Origin: Myxococcus qinghaiensis | Lineage (GTDB): Bacteria > Myxococcota > Myxococcia > Myxococcales > Myxococcaceae | Length of the DNA: 64,000 nt | NCBI RefSeq assembly: GCF_024198215.1 | Contig: NZ_JAKCFA010000005.1 | Location: 124,001-188,000 of the forward strand | Direction: 5' to 3' | Shown: one piece after another, positions 24,418 to 31,722 of the stretch | How the letters are laid out: each line of letters begins with the position of its first letter | Numbering within the stretch: position 1 is the stretch's first letter | Position numbers and translations under genes: made by a program | Notes under the pieces: generated by a model | Seen by the model: the letters and a program-made list of their open reading frames with translations, nothing else | Databases searched by the model: none | Told to the model about the DNA's origin: nothing

Positions 24418-24861
24418 ATGCACGCGAACACGCAGGACTTTCAAGTCTTCTACAAAGCCGTCGGAGTGGCTGGTGGTGCGCTCACGGCGGGAGGGACTGG
24501 CGACGCCGCCGAGGTGACGAGCGGTGCCGTGGACCGCAATGGGTTCGACTCCGCGCAGCTCCTCCTCACGGGAAGCACCAACTGTGCGGCCGGCCAGACG
24601 CTCAAGGCCACGGTGAAGCTGGCCGAGTCCGAGGACGGGACGGCGTTTGGCGCGGATGAGACGCTGGCCAATGCCGTGACGGTGGTGGCCGGTGGCGCCG
24701 CGCCTCAAGCCTTCTGCCTCCGGGTGGACCTGCGCGTCGCCAACCGCAAGCGCTTCCTCCGTATGAAGGTGACGCCCGACTTGTCGGCGGCGAGCACGGA
24801 CACCGCGCAATGGGGCGCGGCTCTCGTCCTCGGCGGCGCCGACGAGTTCCCGGTGCGGTGA
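24418..24861 (+). CDS. putative head decoration or capsid-associated structural protein
   Basis: A 147-residue protein rich in Ala, Thr, Gly and Val with a strand-only pattern: TQDFQVFYKAVGVAGGALTA, NGFDSAQLLLTGSTNC, TLKATVKLAESEDG, LRVDLRVANRKRFLRMKVTP. It lies between the capsid gene and the head-tail connectors, where siphophages keep a decoration protein or a small beta-sandwich. No named family is recognised. GGGAAGGAATCTCA precedes the ATG; this is the one internal restart after cargo without a copy of the start motif. Confidence 0.6.
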   Translation: MHANTQDFQVFYKAVGVAGGALTAGGTGDAAEVTSGAVDRNGFDSAQLLLTGSTNCAAGQTLKATVKLAESEDGTAFGADETLANAVTVVAGGAAPQAFCLRVDLRVANRKRFLRMKVTPDLSAASTDTAQWGAALVLGGADEFPVR

Positions 24862-24864
24862 GCC

Positions 24865-25524
24865 ATGCCCTCCGTTGCGGACCTCTGTCTTGCCTCCACA
24901 GTTGCGGATGACTTGGGCATCCCCATGTCTCCGCGCGTGGAGGTGCTCGTCACAGCGGCAAGCCGAGCCGTGGCGGGCTACTGCGGCCGGGTCTTCGAGC
25001 GGGGCCTGGGCCTCGTGGAGTACCCGGCTGGTTACGGGCGACCCTTGCTTCTCCTGGAGCGCCCTCCCGTCCTGGCCGTCTCCGGCGTCTGGGAGGGTGG
25101 CAACCAGGTCTCCGCCGAGGAGTACGAGATTGCCGGCGGCCTAGCCGCGTCCGGCATGTTGAGGCGAAGGCGCGGCGTATGGCGCGCGACAGTGCGCTCG
25201 GGCGGCGGCGTGTCGGAGACGCTCGGGGACTTCGAGGGCAGCGAGGATGGGCTCCGCGTCGTCTACGACGGGGGCTATGTCACCCCAGGACAGTGGACGC
25301 TCGACGGTGCCCTGATTGTGACGCTTCCCGAGGACGTGCAGGAGGCCGCCGTCCTCACGGCCGTTCAGCTCTACCGCTCGCGAGGTGTCGACGCCATGGT
25401 GGCCAGTGAGTCCATTGGCGACTGGAGCGTCAGCTACTTCGCCGCGAAGGCCGAGGGGAAGAGTCCCATTCCAGGCGCGGCTCGGGCCCTGCTCGCGCCC
25501 TACGTCCTCCACCGGGTGAGCTGA
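24865..25524 (+). CDS. head-tail connector (gp6-like adaptor)
   Basis: A 219-residue protein starting MPSVADLCLASTVADDLGIP with an early helix SPRVEVLVTAASRAVAGYCG, followed by YRSRGVDAMVASESIGDWSV near the end. This is the usual layout of phage gp6-like connectors that sit under the portal. A strand-rich insertion lies in the middle. It follows the previous gene by 3 nt, and its stop shares a base with the next ATG. Confidence 0.75.
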   Translation: MPSVADLCLASTVADDLGIPMSPRVEVLVTAASRAVAGYCGRVFERGLGLVEYPAGYGRPLLLLERPPVLAVSGVWEGGNQVSAEEYEIAGGLAASGMLRRRRGVWRATVRSGGGVSETLGDFEGSEDGLRVVYDGGYVTPGQWTLDGALIVTLPEDVQEAAVLTAVQLYRSRGVDAMVASESIGDWSVSYFAAKAEGKSPIPGAARALLAPYVLHRVS

Positions 25525-25847
25525 TGGCATCGCCTTCGGACAGGTTCCGTCAGATCATCTCCTACGCATTGGTGACGGGACGGGATGCCCACGGCAAGCC
25601 CATGCTAGGGCCGGTGTCCTCGTCGCGGGCGCGCGTGCAACCGAGCCGGCGACTCATCCGCGACGCGAGCGGCAACGAGCACCTTGCCTCGCACGTCATC
25701 TACACTGATGCACCTCTGACACTTCAACATTGCCTGTGGTTGTCACGAGAGGACGTGTCCGACTTCAACCGGGCCCGGCGTCCCGTGGCAGTGGATGAAC
25801 CAGTGGACGGCGAGGGCGTGGTGCGCTTTCGCAAGGTGTGGCTGTGA
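25524..25847 (+). CDS. head closure / head-tail joining protein
   Basis: A 107-residue strand-rich protein: SDRFRQIISYALVTGRDAHG, then SRARVQPSRRLIRDASGNEHLAS, VIYTDAPLT and a closing VVRFRKVWL. Length, position and the small beta-barrel pattern fit the SPP1 gp16-like head closure family that plugs the connector. Identification rests mainly on synteny. Confidence 0.6.
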   Translation: MASPSDRFRQIISYALVTGRDAHGKPMLGPVSSSRARVQPSRRLIRDASGNEHLASHVIYTDAPLTLQHCLWLSREDVSDFNRARRPVAVDEPVDGEGVVRFRKVWL

Positions 25848-26299
25848 GTCGCGACCTTGCTGCGGAACTGGCGACAGTGCTGGAAGCGGCGGGGCTCGGG
25901 CTGACGCGTCCTCCCGCTTCGGGCGCCAACCTCTTCACGGCCCCCATGCCCGAGGTGGATGGCAGTGTACCGGATAGGGCCGTGGCGTTGGTGGTGACGG
26001 GAGGCGCGGGGCCTTTGCCTTACCTCGGGCTGGGACGGAAGGCTTACCTGTCCCCAGGGTGTCAGGTCCGCATCCGCTCGGCGCGCGAGGACTTCGAGGG
26101 CGGGCAGTCACTCGCGCTCGCCGTCTTCGCGGCGCTCAACCAGACGCCCGACATGTCGAGTGCCACCGTGCGCGCCGAGGAAAGCGCCCCGGTGTACATG
26201 GGGACGGACGGGGCGGACCGGCACCGCTGGGGGATCAATCTGATGGTGGGATTCATCGCGTCCGCTACTGCTCGGAAGCCAAGCGCGGGTGTTGTGTGA
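25844..26299 (+). CDS. minor capsid / tail terminator-like protein
   Basis: A 151-residue protein from a GTG that overlaps the previous stop (GTGA); a GTG six bases earlier is also possible. It starts SRDLAAELATVLEAAGLGLT. It continues with YLGLGRKAYLSPGCQVRIRS and GGQSLALAVFAALNQ. It resembles the PF12691 minor capsid proteins, which lie just before gp10-like and tail tube genes and probably cap the tail tube. Confidence 0.65.
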   Translation: MSRDLAAELATVLEAAGLGLTRPPASGANLFTAPMPEVDGSVPDRAVALVVTGGAGPLPYLGLGRKAYLSPGCQVRIRSAREDFEGGQSLALAVFAALNQTPDMSSATVRAEESAPVYMGTDGADRHRWGINLMVGFIASATARKPSAGVV

Positions 26300-26331
26300 A
26301 AGCCTCGAGTGTTTCTTGTGGGCCGAGGCTT
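26300..26331. terminator. hairpin between tail-terminator gene and antisense Cas2-like gene
   Basis: AAGCCTCG (26300-26307) pairs perfectly with CGAGGCTT (26324-26331). It lies between two convergent genes, as at the other cargo junctions. Confidence 0.6.
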
Positions 26332-26357
26332 AGTGGGTGACGCAGGCGCAGAAAATC

Positions 26358-26633
26358 CTATAGGCGAGGGCTCATCCATTCCCAGATTGGCTTGTCGAGG
26401 AAGCCCCAATAGTTGTCGGGGAAGACCTTGCAGACAAAGAACCTATCGTCGGTGTCGGTGACTTTTTCGAGCTGGTCCGTCCACCATTTGCAGTTGTTGG
26501 TCGTCTCGACAAGCCATTGGGAATAGAGCGGGCGCTGAAACGACTTTGAGTTCTTTTCAATAAACTCTTTCACGCGTTCATAGTCTGCCGGTCGCTCAGG
26601 TCCTTTGAGATCATAGCTAACCAATAGAATCAT
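26358..26633 (-). CDS. stand-alone Cas2-like ferredoxin-fold protein, antisense cargo
   Basis: A 91-residue protein starting MILLVSYDLKGPERPADYER at 26633, with AAGGG six bases before the ATG; a longer upstream frame has no support. The order strand (ILLVSYDL), helix (DYERVKEFIEK), SQWLVETTNN, second helix (WWTDQLEKV) and DDRFFVCKVF is that of Cas2 and its stand-alone relatives (annotated in databases as SinR-family or Cas2-like). The conserved Asp after the first strand is present (D8). No cas1 gene and no CRISPR array are in the window. It is antisense inside the tail operon, with lower GC than its neighbours. Members may be nucleases or toxin-like; function is unknown. Confidence 0.75.
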   Translation of the reverse strand: MILLVSYDLKGPERPADYERVKEFIEKNSKSFQRPLYSQWLVETTNNCKWWTDQLEKVTDTDDRFFVCKVFPDNYWGFLDKPIWEWMSPRL

Positions 26634-26750
26634 GTGCTGCCCTTCTGTGGTGTGATGTGTGGAAGCTACTTGTTGCATGTTGATGAGCCGGCACTGAACT
26701 GCACTCCGGGGAGGGGTTTGGGCGACCCATGTCGACACTCTCGACCGGGG

Positions 26751-26783
26751 ATTGAGCCACTCGCGGAAAGTGTCCCCATAAAG
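26751..26783 (+). promoter_or_regulatory. prophage start-associated motif, copy 8 (tail unit)
   Basis: Core GGAAAGTGTCCCCAT at 26765-26779 with upstream TGAGCCACTCGC; 14 nt to the ATG at 26794. It restarts the operon after the antisense Cas2-like gene. Confidence 0.8.
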
Positions 26784-26793
26784 AAGTAGTGGG

Positions 26794-27207
26794 ATGCCTG
26801 TCCGAGTCAAAGTCGATGCGGTGAAGCTGGAGCGCCTGCGCCGCTCCCCCGCCGAGGTATTGCGCGCGTTGGATGTTCCGTGCCGGGGCATCGCGCGGCT
26901 CGCCCTCGACTACTCCCTGTTCCTGGTGCCGGTGGGCAAGGACGGGTCGGACGGCCACCTGCGCGACACGGCCTTCCTCGACGGTCCTCGCTATAACCTC
27001 GGACCACTCCTCTCCACCGCCTGGACTGCGGGCTACTCGCACCCGTCCGCCGGCCCCATTCACGAGGGCTGGCACTGGGGCGCGCCCATCTTCAACCCGC
27101 CGTCCCACTTCCTCCGGAAGTCTTTCCGGCGTGCCCGAGGTAGCGCGCGTCGCCGCGTCGCCGCCGTCCTCCAGGACTTCCTCGCTCGCCGCTTTCCCTC
27201 TCACTGA
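26794..27207 (+). CDS. HK97 gp10-like tail completion protein
   Basis: A 137-residue basic protein. GIARLALDYSLFLVPVGKDG and HLRDTAFL match the gp10-like pattern (alpha helix, then a P-x-x-TGxL-like turn). AGYSHPSAGPIHEGWHWGAP and FLRKSFRRAR give the end. It sits before the tail tube gene as expected. It joins head and tail or finishes the tail top. Confidence 0.7.
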   Translation: MPVRVKVDAVKLERLRRSPAEVLRALDVPCRGIARLALDYSLFLVPVGKDGSDGHLRDTAFLDGPRYNLGPLLSTAWTAGYSHPSAGPIHEGWHWGAPIFNPPSHFLRKSFRRARGSARRRVAAVLQDFLARRFPSH

Positions 27208-27220
27208 AGGAGACACACCC

Positions 27221-27646
27221 ATGGCCCAGCCCCGAGAGGCATTCTTCGACAAGCTCTACATCCGCGCCACGGAGACCGCACCCACCGAGGTTGACGAGTT
27301 GGACGGCATTACCGAGGCGCCGGTCAACCGCGCCAAGGACACCGTCGACACCAACTACTTCGGAGGTGACGGGTACAAGCGCAGCAAGGGCACTCTCAAG
27401 TCCTTCACCATCCCTCTGTCTGGCCACGTCCTCCAGGGCAGCGCGCCTCAGAAGGTGCTCCTCGACGGGTTCGAGTCCGACGCGACGGTGTTCTTCACCA
27501 TCATCGAGGACGAGACGGCACCCGTGGGCAGCCAGGGCTTCCGCTACCCGGTGACGGTGACGGCCTACGACGAAGGACGCAGCTCCACGGACGTCGTCAC
27601 CTTCTCCGCCACGCTCACCTGCCAGGGCGCTCCTGTCGCCGTGTAG
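27221..27646 (+). CDS. major tail (tube) protein
   Basis: A 141-residue strand-rich protein, starting MAQPREAFFDKLYIRATETA 13 nt after the previous stop, with GAAGGAG upstream. Strands such as FTIPLSGHVLQGS, ATVFFTIIEDET, FRYPVTVTAYDEG and VVTFSATLTCQGAPVAV fit the tail tube fold. It is followed by the frameshifted chaperone pair and the tape measure gene, which fixes its identity by order. Confidence 0.78.
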   Translation: MAQPREAFFDKLYIRATETAPTEVDELDGITEAPVNRAKDTVDTNYFGGDGYKRSKGTLKSFTIPLSGHVLQGSAPQKVLLDGFESDATVFFTIIEDETAPVGSQGFRYPVTVTAYDEGRSSTDVVTFSATLTCQGAPVAV

Positions 27647-27680
27647 CTGGCCGTTGCCTTTCGCCTTCGAGGAGACACCC

Positions 27681-28064
27681 ATGTCCGCACCCGCCATGCA
27701 CCGCAAGCCCCTGGGCACCCGCCGAGCCCTCCACAAGCGCGTCACCCTCGACGGCGCCGACTACGACATTTGCCGCCCGACACTGGGCGAGAAAATGGAC
27801 GTGCTGTCCGCGTCGCGCGCGGCCAAGGAGATGGGCGACAACCGCCATCCCGTGGACGAGGCGGCGGGGATGATGATGATGGCTCGCATTGCCGTCTGCT
27901 GCCTGTACTTCCCTGGCGCCGCGACGCGCGTCTTCACCGAGGCGGACGTGGCGGCGGTGAAGAACGAGCCCTGGCTGGAGGAAGTGCAGAGCGAACTGGC
28001 CTCGGCCTTCGCGGGCCCGACGCTGGAGAGCGCGAAGGGAAACTCCGAGACCACCCCGAGCTGA
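27681..28064 (+). CDS. tail assembly chaperone, short form (G-type)
   Basis: A 127-residue protein starting MSAPAMHRKPLGTRRALHKR with GGAG before the ATG. YDICRPTLGEKMDVLSASRA and AGMMMMARIAVCCLYFP form the core. It ends GNSETTPS just after a slippery heptamer. In siphophages this is the G protein that keeps the tape measure soluble. The longer GT-type product results from a -1 frameshift near its end. Confidence 0.78.
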   Translation: MSAPAMHRKPLGTRRALHKRVTLDGADYDICRPTLGEKMDVLSASRAAKEMGDNRHPVDEAAGMMMMARIAVCCLYFPGAATRVFTEADVAAVKNEPWLEEVQSELASAFAGPTLESAKGNSETTPS

Positions 28065-28261
28065 AGGCCCTGCATGGGGTGGTGAAGCTGACGGGCCAGT
28101 CTCCGGACGCGGTGCGCGGGTGGGCCTGGGACGACGTCGTCCACCTGCTCGCCTACTGCGACCTGGAGGCCGACGAGCTGCGCGCGGGACGTCCCCAGAC
28201 TGGGGCCGGGAGCGGCGGCCACGAGGTGACAACGGTTTTCCGGAAGCGTCCGAAGAGGTGA
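27681..28261 (+). CDS. tail assembly chaperone, frameshifted long form (GT-type)
   Basis: If ribosomes slip back one base on GGGAAAC at 28037-28043, translation continues as LRDHPELKALHGVVKLTGQS, then PDAVRGWAWDDVVHLLAYCD, and ends FRKRPKR at 28261, three bases before the tape measure ATG. The extension (about 72 residues) has no start codon or Shine-Dalgarno site of its own, which supports frameshifting. This G/GT arrangement with a -1 slip is widely conserved in long-tailed phages. The fusion would be 192 residues. Confidence 0.8.
28037..28043 (+). other. -1 ribosomal slippery heptamer GGGAAAC
   Basis: In the zero frame the bases read G GGA AAC, an exact X-XXY-YYZ slippery sequence, 18 nt before the zero-frame stop. 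The following 60 nt are GC-rich and could fold. The -1 frame is then open to 28261. Confidence 0.85.
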
Positions 28262-28264
28262 GGC

Positions 28265-30871
28265 ATGTCTGGCGGCGGGCTGAAGGTGGGCGACCTCTAC
28301 GTGGCGGTGACGGCCTCCATTGGCGAGGCCATGGCCAACCTCGCCAAGCTGGTGAAGGCCGTGGAGAAGGCCGCCAAGGAAGTGAAAGAGAAGGCCGGGG
28401 ACCTCGGGGACATTGGCGCCGTGGTGGCGGCGGGACTCGCGGGCGCGGTGGTTGCCGCGTCCCAGTCCAACGAGGCCATGTCCCAGGAGGTGGAGCGGAT
28501 TACCTCGCTGCTCTACACCCTGGCCGCCGACATTGGCGACGCGTTGATGCCGGTGGTGAAGCAGGTGGCGGACGGGCTGGAGAAGGTCGTGGCGAGCTTC
28601 CAGTCCCTCTCGCCCGAGGTGAAGGCCAGCGCCCTGGATTTGGCCGTTTGGGTGGCGGGAGCGGGCCTTGCCTTGGGGGCCATCGGGAAGGTGGCGGGTG
28701 TCGTCGAGGCGTTGGCCGCCGGGACGGGCCTGTTGCTGTCGGCCTTCAACTCGTTGAGCAAGTCCACGGCGCTGGCCTCGCTCGCGGGCAACATGGACAA
28801 GGTGACGCAGTCCATGGGTGGCATGGTAGCCACCGCGCCCTCGGTGAAGAGCAGCCTCTCGCGGCTGGCCCTGTCCTTCGGGACACTGCTGGTGCCGCTT
28901 GCCGCCGCTGCCGCTGCCATGGCCGGCATTGTGCTGCTCGCGGGCGCCGTCTACGCGGCTTGGGAGGACTCCAGCACGGGCCTCGCGGAGTTCTTCCGGG
29001 GCCTGGGCGAGAAGCTGGGGCAGTTGGCCGCGCAGATTGCTGACGCCTTCGCCCGTGCCTTCGCGGCCCTCGGAGACTTCCTCGGGCGTGTCGCCGCGTC
29101 CATGTTGGAGCGAGTGGCGGCCCTGGTGCGCGGCGTCTCGCGCTTGCTGGAGCCGGTGGCGAGGGCGGCGGGCTTCTCCCAGCTGGCGGACACCTTCGCG
29201 GCTGTCTCCACCCTCACGGGCCAACAGCTCCTCGAGACGCTGGGGCAAGGCGCCCAGCTGCTTTGGACGGGAGCGAAGGAGACGGCGGAAACGGTGGGCG
29301 CGGCGGTGGCGGGTGCTGGCCGCACGTTGGCCGAGGGCGCTTCCTTCGGGTTGGCCTCCAGCGCGGCCGGGGCCAAGCGCCTGGGGACGGACATCGCTCG
29401 CGCGCTCAACCTGGAGCACTTCACCGAGGCGATTCAAGCCCTCGTCGCGCAGCTGACGGGCGTCACGGCCTCCACCGGCAAGGCCCGCATCCGCCAGCCC
29501 ACGGACAAGGCCGCCCTGGCGGCATCGGCCAAGGAAGAGGCAGCAAGGGCGCGCGAGCTGGGGAAGCTCCAGGAGCAGGCCGCCGACGAGTCGCACCGCG
29601 AGTTCATCGCCAGCATCCGGGCGGAAGAAGCCGCCGGAGCTGCTGCCTTCCGCGAGGTGCGCCGCGAGGCCGAGGCCCTGGCCGCCGCCGCCGAGGCCGC
29701 CATGCAGAGCGCCCGCGAGGGCCTCATGAATCGCCTCATTGGCGGACTGGGCGCCCTGGGGGACCTTATCAACGCGGGCCTGCAAGGACTCCAGGCGGGC
29801 GGCGTGTATGGCGCCATCATCGCCGTGGTGTCGGAGCTGCTCATGCAGTCCGAGGGCTTCAAGGGCGTCATCGAAGCCACCAACGGCATCATTCAGCAGG
29901 TGGCCAATGCGTTGGGGACGCTCCTGGAGCCGCTCCAGCCCTTGCTGGGGGCTATCTCCCTCGTCGTCGACGGCTTCTTCTCCGCGTTGACGCCCGTCTT
30001 CGAGATGCTGGGGAACGCGATTCGGCCTCTCGCGCCGCTGCTCGTTGTCGTCGGGCAGCTGTTGGAGGGCCTCGCGCCCCTTTTCGAGCAGATGGGCAAG
30101 TTCTTCGTCATGCTGATGGACCCGCTGGGCCAACTGGTGGGGCCCGTGCTGAAGGCCCTCTTCGGCGTGCTGAAGTTCGTGGCCACCGTCATCCTCGCCG
30201 TGGCGCGAGCGATTGGCTGGGTGTGGAACCTCATCGTTGGCGCGGTGCAGAAAGTCATCCACGCGTTGGGCAGCCTCATTTCCTGGACAGGTTTTGACGG
30301 GCTGGCGCGCTTCGCTCGAAGCCTCGACGGGCTGAAGGTGGACACGGACGCCATGCGTGCCTCACAGGACGCGCTTGAGGGGACGACCTGGGAGTCGGCC
30401 ATGGCGCGTGCCGAGGAGACGGCTCGGGTGCGCGAGCACACTCAAGCGGTGTCGCGTGCCACTGAGGCGCTCACCAATGTCCCATCCGCATGGCGGCGCG
30501 CGCTTCGCACCTTCGAGTCGGAGGACACGCAGGAGGGGCCGACGCGCCCGCCCACCCCAACGTCGCCCACGTCCCCCTCGCCCGAGGATGCACCAGGGGA
30601 CGGGGAGCATCCGGCGACACCCATTCAGGGCGGTGCGGCGCCGCAAGTCCTGCCCGTCGTGCTGGAGCACTACGAGCGGATGCGTCGGTTGCTCGGCTTC
30701 GACGTGGGCGCGACGTCCCAGCCCGCGCCTGTCACCTACAACATCGTCGGCTACGACATTGGCGCCGCCATGGAACAGACGCGCCGCGATGAGGACGTGC
30801 GCCAGCAGCGCGCGGGCGTGCGCACCAGCGGCAGTCGCATCCGTCTGGCGTCCCGCTTCTCTCCCGTCTGA
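28265..30871 (+). CDS. tail tape measure protein
   Basis: An 868-residue protein, the longest in the prophage, placed right after the chaperone pair. It is mostly alpha-helical and alanine-rich, with several hydrophobic stretches (VVAAGLAGAVVAASQ; LLVPLAAAAAAMAGIVLLAGAV; YGAIIAVVSELLM; LLEPLQPLLGAISLVVDGFF) that are usual for proteins crossing the membrane at DNA ejection. The C-terminal 120 residues are Pro/Thr-rich (GPTRPPTPTSPTSPSPED), then a short folded end. Its length sets tail length and predicts a non-contractile tail somewhat shorter than lambda's. No lysozyme or peptidase domain was recognised. Confidence 0.92.
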   Translation: MSGGGLKVGDLYVAVTASIGEAMANLAKLVKAVEKAAKEVKEKAGDLGDIGAVVAAGLAGAVVAASQSNEAMSQEVERITSLLYTLAADIGDALMPVVKQVADGLEKVVASFQSLSPEVKASALDLAVWVAGAGLALGAIGKVAGVVEALAAGTGLLLSAFNSLSKSTALASLAGNMDKVTQSMGGMVATAPSVKSSLSRLALSFGTLLVPLAAAAAAMAGIVLLAGAVYAAWEDSSTGLAEFFRGLGEKLGQLAAQIADAFARAFAALGDFLGRVAASMLERVAALVRGVSRLLEPVARAAGFSQLADTFAAVSTLTGQQLLETLGQGAQLLWTGAKETAETVGAAVAGAGRTLAEGASFGLASSAAGAKRLGTDIARALNLEHFTEAIQALVAQLTGVTASTGKARIRQPTDKAALAASAKEEAARARELGKLQEQAADESHREFIASIRAEEAAGAAAFREVRREAEALAAAAEAAMQSAREGLMNRLIGGLGALGDLINAGLQGLQAGGVYGAIIAVVSELLMQSEGFKGVIEATNGIIQQVANALGTLLEPLQPLLGAISLVVDGFFSALTPVFEMLGNAIRPLAPLLVVVGQLLEGLAPLFEQMGKFFVMLMDPLGQLVGPVLKALFGVLKFVATVILAVARAIGWVWNLIVGAVQKVIHALGSLISWTGFDGLARFARSLDGLKVDTDAMRASQDALEGTTWESAMARAEETARVREHTQAVSRATEALTNVPSAWRRALRTFESEDTQEGPTRPPTPTSPTSPSPEDAPGDGEHPATPIQGGAAPQVLPVVLEHYERMRRLLGFDVGATSQPAPVTYNIVGYDIGAAMEQTRRDEDVRQQRAGVRTSGSRIRLASRFSPV

Positions 30872-30882
30872 GGACTTCCTCC

Positions 30883-31719
30883 ATGCCCGCGCTCGCCCTC
30901 TCTGGAATCCCCTTGCCGGTGCTTGCCGAAAGGGGCCTCACGTACACGCCCACCCTGCTGGGAGAACACCGTCGCACCTTCTCCGGGTGGTTGCGCACCA
31001 GCGAGCGTCGGGAAGTCCTCTCCTACGCGGGCAACACCGGGCCGCTCTCCCAGGAGGACGCCCGCGCATACCGGGGCCTGGTCAAAGGCGAGGGCGAGGT
31101 GTGGAGCTTCGAGGCGGGCATGCGGAGCAACTCGTTCCTCCTGCCGAGCGCCACCACGGGGACGGTGACGGCGGGCGTCGCTGGAGGGCGCTATGGCGCG
31201 TGCCTGCGCATGGCCGTCAACTCCAGCGTGACGTTCCTGACGGGCTTGGGCACGAAGTGGACGGTGGCCTACTGGTGGAAGCTGGAGGGGCAAGCGACGT
31301 GGACGCACTACATCCACCGGGCAGGCCACTTCATCTCCAGTGGAGGGCTCGTCGACTCCACCACGCCCAATAGCGGCGCGCTTGTCGTGGACGGGGCGGG
31401 AGCGCTTGTCGGTGGCGCGGTGACGCTGCAAATCCTCGGCGGCTTTGGTGGCGGCATCGTCAACCCCACCAACGCGGCGTTGCTGGTGGATGACCTCGTC
31501 ATCCTTCCGTGGGTGGCGCCTTCCTCGTGGGTAGCGCCCTGGTACGCCGCTGGCCAGCCCTTCGGCGCGCCGTACCCGTACCACGTGGCCTCGGGCTCGG
31601 CGCTGTACGAGCCGCGAGTGGTGCTGGGCAAGGTGGGCCAGGGGCGCGCCGTGGAGTGGTGGCAACGCGGCGCGCGCATGCTGGGGCAGGAGTTCGACTT
31701 CGAGTTGCAGGAGCGCTGA
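30883..31719 (+). CDS. tail tip (distal tail-like) protein with LamG-like insertion
   Basis: A 278-residue protein. The ends are structural: ALALSGIPLPVLAERGLTYT with GWLRTSERREVLSYAGN at the start, and RMLGQEFDFELQER at the finish. The middle (about 85-215) is a beta-sandwich with the look of a laminin-G/concanavalin domain: RYGACLRMAVNSSVTFLTG, KWTVAYWWKLEGQATWTHY, ALLVDDLVILPW. Such domains bind sugars, so this may be an early receptor contact. Position between tape measure and hub-like protein supports distal tail. Confidence 0.7.
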   Translation: MPALALSGIPLPVLAERGLTYTPTLLGEHRRTFSGWLRTSERREVLSYAGNTGPLSQEDARAYRGLVKGEGEVWSFEAGMRSNSFLLPSATTGTVTAGVAGGRYGACLRMAVNSSVTFLTGLGTKWTVAYWWKLEGQATWTHYIHRAGHFISSGGLVDSTTPNSGALVVDGAGALVGGAVTLQILGGFGGGIVNPTNAALLVDDLVILPWVAPSSWVAPWYAAGQPFGAPYPYHVASGSALYEPRVVLGKVGQGRAVEWWQRGARMLGQEFDFELQER

Positions 31720-31722
31720 CGC

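Noticed and set aside
26358..26633. CRISPR-Cas locus suggested by the Cas2-like gene
   Set aside because: No cas1 or other cas gene and no regular repeat-spacer array was found near it or anywhere in the window.
27761..30262. Minus-strand open frame of 833 codons opposite the tape measure gene
   Set aside because: Shadow of the tape measure coding strand; low-complexity His/Gly/Arg content and no start site.
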